Below, in pieces: positions 59,019 through 64,000 of a DNA stretch of 64,000 nt. Each line of letters begins with the position of its first letter. The stretch's first letter is position 1. The notes below the pieces were generated by a model. The model was not told the origin of the DNA. It saw nothing but the letters and a program-made list of their open reading frames with translations, and did no database searches. A program made the position numbers and the translations under genes. The DNA lies in NCBI RefSeq assembly GCF_900156505.1, contig NZ_FTPR01000001.1:186001-250000 (forward strand), given 5' to 3'. Source of the stretch: Yoonia rosea. GTDB taxonomy: Bacteria; Pseudomonadota; Alphaproteobacteria; Rhodobacterales; Rhodobacteraceae.

Positions 59019-59333
59019 CTACAAAGCGATCCCGTATTCGATCACGGCCCATTTGAAAACGATAAGCCCGATTGAAAACACTGCGGCTGCCCTGACCCAC
59101 AAAAACAGGATCAACCATACACCGGCTGCGGTCAAAAGGTTCCAGTACAGATGGTCGTAATATGCACCAAAACCCAACGGTTCGATCAGGAAAGATATCT
59201 CGGAAATCGGCTCTAAGAAGATTCCGAAACTGCCGCTTAGTCCGATCGTCAAAAACACCGCACCCACAAACAACGAAATTGCTTGTGACAGTATAAAGTA
59301 CATTTTTTCGTAGATAGACCGCGACATCGTCAT
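59019..59333 (-). CDS. Hypothetical small membrane protein
   Basis: A 104-residue protein with three or four hydrophobic stretches (AISLFVGAVFLTIGLS, LYWNLLTAAGVWLILFLWV, AAAVFSIGLIVFKWA). No family is recognised. The ribosome-binding site is weak and the gene is less GC-rich than neighbours. It lies downstream of a second, shorter membrane peptide gene on the same strand. Confidence 0.6.
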   Translation of the reverse strand: MTMSRSIYEKMYFILSQAISLFVGAVFLTIGLSGSFGIFLEPISEISFLIEPLGFGAYYDHLYWNLLTAAGVWLILFLWVRAAAVFSIGLIVFKWAVIEYGIAL

Positions 59334-59467
59334 ACCAGTACATTCTTGGGGGGGCGCGAATGATATGTCGGTATCAGATGCGTTGACGGCCGTAAACGCT
59401 CGTCGAAGTGATTTTATTGCCTTTTGTAGAAATGTGCCTCGTTTCCAGAAGACCCGTTTTATCAGGC

Positions 59468-59578
59468 TTATTCGCTGATCTGCGCCAACTGACTTTTCTT
59501 GACTGCCGAAGGTCGCTGTGATGATGGACCAATCAATGCGACGACGACCAAAAGGACGATAAGAAACAATTCAAACAT
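59468..59578 (-). CDS. Candidate 36-residue membrane peptide
   Basis: A short frame too small for routine calling. It starts MFELFLIVLLVVVALIGP, a single membrane helix of about 17 residues, followed by a polar, basic tail (SSQRPSAVKKS). A GGAG lies eight bases before the ATG. It fits the pattern of small bitopic membrane peptides, but no homologue is known to me. Flanking DNA on both sides (59334-59467 and 59579-59866) shows nothing else. Confidence 0.45.
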   Translation of the reverse strand: MFELFLIVLLVVVALIGPSSQRPSAVKKSQLAQISE

Positions 59579-59866
59579 TTACCAAACTCCAACTATGTAA
59601 AAACCCACGATTTATCCGCGACGAATGTCCTGAGTCGTGTCTTAAATGGTTCATGCGCAAAAAAATACCTATCCTAAAGGCTAGAAATTTATAGCAAATC
59701 TGGCGTTTCGACCATATCCTTGCCTACTTGGTGACACAATCTAGTCGTTTGCCGCAAGAAAGCCAGAAAGCCCCTGCTGCATCGGCGATAAAGTGTATTG
59801 GCACTCACGCGGGTCTGCAGTGTTAAGGTCGAAATGCCGTTGCGTCACTGGCACTGAAGAAGCGGG

Positions 59867-60517
59867 CTATTGGCGAAATTGACTGTTGAAGGTCTGCCGC
59901 AGCGCCACGTCCACATCGTCCATCGTGACCGGAAGCCCCAAGTCAACGAGCGATGTAACGCCGTGATCACGAATCCCGCAGGGAACGATACCCTCAAAGT
60001 GGCTCAGGTCCGGTTCTACATTGATCGACATCCCGTGAAGCGACACCCATTTGCGCAGGCGGATACCAAGGGCTGCGATTTTGTCTTCTGCACATGAGCC
60101 GTCGGCGTTTCGCGGTTTTTCAGGTCGTTCCACCCAGACACCGACGCGTCCTTCACGGATTTCGCCTTTGATGTTGAAAGTCTCGAGTGTCGCGATCACC
60201 CATGCTTCAAGATCTTTGACAAACCGGCGCACGTCATGCCCGCGTTTGCCGACATCGAGCATCACATAAACCACCCGCTGCCCCGGGCCGTGGTATGTGT
60301 ATTCTCCGCCGCGCCGCGCCTCATGAACAGGAAAACGGTCTGGATCGACCAGATCATCAGGTTTTGCCGAGGTGCCCGAGGTGTAAAGCGGGGGATGTTC
60401 AAGCAGCCAGATACACTCATCCGCGGTGCCCTCAATAATGCCCGCAACACGGGTTTCCATAAAGGACAGCGCCTCTTGGTAATCGGTCAGGCCGTCTGTT
60501 GTGATCCATTCCACCAT
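59867..60517 (-). CDS. lipB: Octanoyltransferase LipB
   Basis: LipB transfers octanoate from acyl carrier protein to lipoyl domains, the first step of protein lipoylation. The 216-residue protein has [28 protein letters not shown] (the family signature with its GGxxTxHGPGQ), the lysine in [10 protein letters not shown], and the catalytic cysteine in [17 protein letters not shown] is chosen as the start because upstream codons are not conserved-looking. tRNA-Leu follows on the other strand. Confidence 0.96.
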   Translation of the reverse strand: MVEWITTDGLTDYQEALSFMETRVAGIIEGTADECIWLLEHPPLYTSGTSAKPDDLVDPDRFPVHEARRGGEYTYHGPGQRVVYVMLDVGKRGHDVRRFVKDLEAWVIATLETFNIKGEIREGRVGVWVERPEKPRNADGSCAEDKIAALGIRLRKWVSLHGMSINVEPDLSHFEGIVPCGIRDHGVTSLVDLGLPVTMDDVDVALRQTFNSQFRQ

Positions 60518-60624
60518 ACACGTCAGGTAACGTCGGCATGTTGCGTTGAAAAGGGGGTGTTTTCCCTCTTGGCATCGCAAAACGCCTCGTCTATGAGTGC
60601 CGCACTTACCAAGCTAGTGGTCTT

Positions 60625-60711
60625 GCGGTCGTGGCGGAATTGGTAGACGCGCAGCGTTGAGGTCGCTGTGAGGTAACACTCGTGGGGGTTCGAGTCCCCC
60701 CGACCGCACCA
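60625..60711 (+). tRNA. tRNA-Leu (anticodon GAG)
   Basis: The 87-base sequence folds as a type II tRNA. Acceptor stem GCGGTCG pairs with CGACCGC, with discriminator A and encoded CCA. The anticodon stem CAGCG/CGCTG holds the loop TTGAGGT, giving anticodon GAG for CUC/CUU leucine codons. A 15-base variable arm and a GGGGG/CCCCC T stem with TTCGAGT loop complete it. Confidence 0.98.
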
Positions 60712-61088
60712 GAACTTTGCAAAATTCCATATATACTTGATTAGTCGGCGCTAGCCGGCCACCTGCGACACGCATTGCAGCACACAATCGAGACAAAAGG
60801 GCTCTCACAAGCATAATCAATCACATCATCCGGCTTGCGACTGGTGTTCTCAGATTCCGTCGAAGTCCCCCAGGGTCAGGACTCATAACCCGCTGATGGC
60901 GGTTGCGGCGAGGGCAATTGCCGAGATGCCGCGTTGTCGAACGCGCCTCATCCATGAACATACTGCATGTCGCAGAAACCTTCGTTCTGATGTCAGACAC
61001 AGAGTTAAGAAATAGCTACTTCGGTGTTGACGATTCGTCTCTTGGTTGTTTTATCAGTACGCATAATTCTTCACAGATTGGTTCTGCT
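60712..61088. other. AT-rich, degenerate junction after tRNA-Leu
   Basis: The region between the tRNA and the Sel1-repeat gene has no reading frame with recognisable protein. It contains a block around 60863-60890 (GGGTCAGGACTCATAACCC) resembling the end of a mobile element, and becomes AT-rich towards 61135. It may be a scar of past integration at the tRNA. No integrase or full direct repeat of the tRNA 3' end was found. Confidence 0.4.
61027..61055 (+). promoter_or_regulatory. Candidate promoter of the Sel1/two-partner-secretion operon
   Basis: TTGACG at 61027-61032 and TTTATC at 61050-61055 are spaced by 17 bases, 34 bases before the ATG of the Sel1-repeat gene. The -35 is good, the -10 weak. 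It lies in AT-rich DNA. Confidence 0.35.
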
Positions 61089-61895
61089 ATGCGTTGTTTT
61101 CATTATACTTTATTAGCTTTTGTTCCCTTTTTATGGACAATCCCCGCTGCTGCCGATGTCGCGCAGGGTGTTGAGCTTTTGGACGCAGGAGATGTATCCG
61201 GTGCGGCCACAGAATTTGCTGCCGCTTATGAAGCAGGCGACAGCGAAGGCGCGTTTTATCTGGGCCGCTTGTTTGAATTGGGGCTGGGTACCGAGCAAGA
61301 CGAGATGCGCGCGGCCAACTTGTATGCTGCCGCCGCCGAGGGTGGATCGATAAAAGCGCAGGTCCGACTTGGCCTCATGTATCACGAGGGGCGCGTCTTG
61401 CTTAGGGATTATGAAGAAGGCACCCGGCTTCTTTGCGAAGCTGCCGATGCGGGCGATGCCGATGGTCAGTTGAACTGTGGTTTGGCATATCGCGCCGGTC
61501 GCGGAGTAGGGCCTGATGATGCGCGGGCCCTGTCATATTGGCAGCGCGCCGCCGATCAGGGCAACATTCTGGCGATGAACGTGCTGGGTCAGACCGCACT
61601 TGCAAGTGGCAACGTTGAGCAGGCAGCCGTGTATTTGAAGCAATCTGCTGATCTCGGGAATGCAGGCGGCATGTTTGAATACGCCAAGCTGTTGATGATC
61701 GGGGCGTCCCCTGATCCGGTTACGGCCTATTCCTATGCCAACTTGGCGGTTGTGCGTGGTCTGGCGGATGCGGGCGTGCTGCGGGACGAAATCGAAGCAC
61801 AACTCACTGCTGAACAGGTCGCGGCTGGTCAGGCCATGGCGCGCGCGTGGACCGAGGCGCGGATCCTCGCAGAGGGCGCTGAGCAAGAGAATTGA
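61089..61895 (+). CDS. Exported Sel1-repeat protein
   Basis: A 268-residue protein with a signal peptide (MRCFHYTLLAFVPFLWTIPAAA) and about five Sel1/TPR-like repeats (for example LGRLFELGLGTEQDEMRAANLYAAAAEGG and YRAGRGVGPDDARALSYWQRAADQG, each split here at residue limits). Sel1 repeats mediate protein-protein contacts. The first 20-plus codons are AT-rich unlike the rest. Its stop overlaps the TTG start of tpsB, so it is probably part of the two-partner secretion operon. The role there is inference. Confidence 0.87.
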   Translation: MRCFHYTLLAFVPFLWTIPAAADVAQGVELLDAGDVSGAATEFAAAYEAGDSEGAFYLGRLFELGLGTEQDEMRAANLYAAAAEGGSIKAQVRLGLMYHEGRVLLRDYEEGTRLLCEAADAGDADGQLNCGLAYRAGRGVGPDDARALSYWQRAADQGNILAMNVLGQTALASGNVEQAAVYLKQSADLGNAGGMFEYAKLLMIGASPDPVTAYSYANLAVVRGLADAGVLRDEIEAQLTAEQVAAGQAMARAWTEARILAEGAEQEN

Positions 61896-63562
61896 TCGAG
61901 GCTTTGGTTCACCGTTCCCGCTTTACCGCACTGAGTGGCGCATTCGGGTTGCTAGCCGGTGTCGCTCAGGCGCAGGTTAATTGTATTCCGATTGATACGA
62001 TTGAGGTGACGGGCGTCACATTGTTGCGTGCTGCCGAGACCGACGCGGCCCTTGCCCCCTTTCGCGGGCAGTGTCTGGACATAGACGGGATCAATGGCGC
62101 GCTCGAGGCGATTACATTCCTCTATGTTGACAAGGGCTATGTTACCGCACGCGCCTATCTGCCCGAGCAAAACATTGCGGATCGGTCGCTGGATATCACG
62201 GTGGTTGAGGGTGAATTGTCAGCTGTTACCTTTAATGGTGAGACCCGCCCCCTCTGGGAAGCGATTGTGTTTCCAGACCTGAGCGGTAAAGCGGCCAACC
62301 TGCGCGAGATCGAGCAAGGATTGGAGATTATCCGCGCGATGCCATCTTACAACGCGACGATGGAGATCAGCGCGGGTGCGGAAGAAGGCCAGTCTGTGCT
62401 TGAGGTGACAGCAGTGGCCGAGCGGCCCTGGACCGCGCGGATCGGGGCCAACAACGGCGGAACACCGGATAATGGCGAATATGTCGGCACCATTGATCTG
62501 ACCTATGATCATCTGCTGGGGCTGAATGAGACATGGTCGCTCAACCTGTCGCGCGGGTCTGAGGAATACCCGTTTTCGCCAGACACAGGCGGCGCCGGAA
62601 CCGAAGCCATCGGTGGGTCGCTCCGCTTGCCTTACGGGCGGTGGGCGCTGACGGGAAACTATCGGTATTCCAGCTATGAAACCGACACTTTGGGCCCGAT
62701 TACCGCGATTGGCACCGATGGCTGGACAACGACGGCGGACATCGGCCTGAGCCGTGTCATGCACCGCAATCAGACCAGCAAAACAACTCTGTCCGGCAAC
62801 GTCGAATACCGCGACAACGTGAACCGCATTGCAGAAATTGAGATCAACGCCTCAAGCCGGACACTGGCCAGCGCGCGCCTTGATCTTGAACATGAACGCA
62901 GCGTCTGGGGCGGCAGCCTGACAACGCGGCTCGGATATGAGCAGGGGCTTTCGGCCTTTGGCGCCGAAGAAAAGGGCGATCCGTTTTCCTCGGCGAACCC
63001 GCAGTTTTCATTGAGTGATTTCGAAATCAGCTATTTCCGGCCGTGGCAGCCAGAGATTGGCACTCTGAGCCTGACATCCGCATTGCGCGGCCAATTCAGT
63101 GACGATGACCTTTATGGGGCCTATCGTTTTGGTCTGGGTGGCCAATCATCCGTGCGCGGCGTCAAAAGCTGGACGAATGAGGGCGAACCTGCACGGCCCG
63201 ACCCGGATGGTGGGCCCGATTTGGAACCGGTAGATGCCGTGAATGTCGGACTGTTCACAGGCAATACGGGTGTCGTGTGGCGCAACGATATGGCTTGGTC
63301 GCCTCAACTGGAACTCCCCAGCCAATTGGGGCGCTTTCAGGTCTATGGTGCGCTGGACGCCGGTGTTGTGGATTTTGATCGCTCGGGCGCGGGCAAGGCC
63401 TTGTCAGGGGGCGCCATTGGTATGCGGACCGTGGGCGGTCTTTATTCGTTTGATGTGGCATGGCAACGGTTGATCGCGATTGACGAGGAAACAACCTCGG
63501 CGCTTTCGCCCGTTCTCGACCCTGATGGTATTTTCATTGTTTCTCTTTCAGCCCGATTTTAA
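61892..63562 (+). CDS. TpsB-type outer membrane transporter (ShlB/FhaC/HecB family)
   Basis: A 556-residue Omp85-superfamily protein that exports a TpsA exoprotein across the outer membrane. A signal peptide (FTALSGAFGLLAGVAQAQ) is followed by POTRA domains (DTIEVTGVTLL, YVTARAYLPEQN, VVEGELSAV) and a C-terminal beta-barrel ending in a terminal aromatic (SLSARF). The start is a TTG overlapping the Sel1 stop (TTGA); no ATG is available. The substrate TpsA starts 13 bases after its stop. Confidence 0.93.
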   Translation: MIEALVHRSRFTALSGAFGLLAGVAQAQVNCIPIDTIEVTGVTLLRAAETDAALAPFRGQCLDIDGINGALEAITFLYVDKGYVTARAYLPEQNIADRSLDITVVEGELSAVTFNGETRPLWEAIVFPDLSGKAANLREIEQGLEIIRAMPSYNATMEISAGAEEGQSVLEVTAVAERPWTARIGANNGGTPDNGEYVGTIDLTYDHLLGLNETWSLNLSRGSEEYPFSPDTGGAGTEAIGGSLRLPYGRWALTGNYRYSSYETDTLGPITAIGTDGWTTTADIGLSRVMHRNQTSKTTLSGNVEYRDNVNRIAEIEINASSRTLASARLDLEHERSVWGGSLTTRLGYEQGLSAFGAEEKGDPFSSANPQFSLSDFEISYFRPWQPEIGTLSLTSALRGQFSDDDLYGAYRFGLGGQSSVRGVKSWTNEGEPARPDPDGGPDLEPVDAVNVGLFTGNTGVVWRNDMAWSPQLELPSQLGRFQVYGALDAGVVDFDRSGAGKALSGGAIGMRTVGGLYSFDVAWQRLIAIDEETTSALSPVLDPDGIFIVSLSARF

Positions 63563-63574
63563 GGTGATGATAAT

Positions 63575-64000
63575 ATGGCACGCACATTGAAGACATATGC
63601 AAAGAACGCGGTTTCTGTGCTGTGCATGACTTTGATCAGCACACAGCCGTTGCTGGCACAGTCGATCGTTGCTGATGGCAACGGCCCGCTCGTCATTCAG
63701 GCGCCAAATGGTACGCCGATGGTTATGATCGCAACGCCTGGTGCGAACGGGCTGTCGCACAATACCTATACCGAATTTGGCGTTGGGCCTGGCGGTGCGA
63801 TCCTGAACAACGCCGACAGCAACACGATCCTGACAGATCTTGCAGGACAAGTGCAGGGTAACAGTAATCTTTCCGGCGGTGCGGCAAGCATCATCCTCAA
63901 TGAGGTCACATCGACAAACCCGTCAGTTCTGAACGGGTTTTTAGAAGTTGCCGGCCAACAGGCTGATGTCATCGTTGCCAACCCCAACGGGATCACCTGC
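63575..64000 (+). CDS. TpsA exoprotein, filamentous-hemagglutinin type (3' truncated by window edge)
   Basis: The frame runs to the window end; 142 residues are visible. A signal peptide (about residues 1-29, ending QPLLAQ) is followed by the TPS secretion domain, with the diagnostic N-P-N-G-I motif in VIVANPNGITC and SHNTYTEFGVGPGGAILNN earlier. TpsA proteins are large beta-helical adhesins, hemolysins or CdiA-type contact-dependent inhibition toxins; which one cannot be said without the C-terminus. It follows its TpsB partner directly. Confidence 0.93.
   Translation, partial: MARTLKTYAKNAVSVLCMTLISTQPLLAQSIVADGNGPLVIQAPNGTPMVMIATPGANGLSHNTYTEFGVGPGGAILNNADSNTILTDLAGQVQGNSNLSGGAASIILNEVTSTNPSVLNGFLEVAGQQADVIVANPNGITC

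Noticed and set aside
60614..60820. 68-codon minus-strand frame across tRNA-Leu
   Set aside because: It is the common spurious translation of a reverse-complemented leucine tRNA.
60860..60895. tRNA-Met fragment (GGACTCATAACC resembles an anticodon arm)
   Set aside because: No acceptor, D or T stems can be formed around it; at most it is debris of a mobile element end.

Overview
The window looks like a core chromosomal stretch of an alphaproteobacterium of the order Rhodobacterales (Roseobacter group; genus not resolvable from this alone). This is inferred from gene content and order: a late-cobalt-insertion pair cobS/cobT with a DnaJ-domain gene and bolA nearby, a split glyQ-X-glyS cluster followed by a PEP-utilising-enzyme gene, an FCD-type GntR regulator, a solitary ctaD, and a fused folB followed by folP and glmM. 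Most coding DNA is GC-rich with short intergenic gaps and many 1-4 base start/stop overlaps.

Layout. 1-3.4 kb: end of lpxC, then bamD and recN. 3.4-4.1 kb: AT-rich spacer with hairpins, a possible small RNA. 4.1-12.7 kb: ClC channel, DUF427 protein, aminopeptidase P, cobT, FMN reductase, two unknown small genes, cobS. 13-17.6 kb: membrane protein, DnaJ-domain protein, bolA, DUF4177 protein, gatB, a lysophospholipid acyltransferase. 17.7-24.7 kb: pepN, a tiny zinc-ribbon DUF2256 protein, malate synthase G with a GlcG-like partner, a glutamine-amidotransferase-like hydrolase, and a flavodoxin/HemG-like protein behind a good FNR-type promoter. 24.7-27.4 kb: a two-gene Tat-exported molybdenum hydroxylase. 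27.5-33.5 kb: a photolyase-family protein with unusual domain order, a TrkH transporter, a ThDP enzyme, and an exported trypsin-fold protein that has lost its catalytic residues.

33.7-40.1 kb: glyQ, a small membrane protein, glyS carrying a roughly 100-codon low-GC in-frame insert, and a PPDK-like gene. 40.1-44.3 kb: a cell-wall hydrolase behind a structured leader, then the overlapping folB-folP-glmM operon. 44.3-53.9 kb: DMT transporter with ABM and NIPSNAP genes facing a frameshifted ArsR-type gene; ilvC facing two tandem Lrp/AsnC regulators; a class V aminotransferase; a UbiH-type hydroxylase; a HAD nucleotidase; a GntR regulator; carA. 54-60.5 kb: yqeY, DUF2244 gene, an atypical glycosyltransferase 25, ctaD, a YbdK-type ligase, two small membrane proteins, lipB. 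60.6-64 kb: tRNA-Leu(GAG), a degenerate AT-rich junction, then a Sel1-repeat protein, a TpsB outer-membrane transporter and the start of a TpsA exoprotein that runs off the window. This last block is the clearest accessory locus.

No CRISPR array, rRNA, prophage or intact insertion sequence was seen. The observations most worth following are the glyS insert, the catalytically dead S1-type protein, the rearranged photolyase, the Sel1/two-partner-secretion locus beside the tRNA, and the structured leader before the cell-wall hydrolase.
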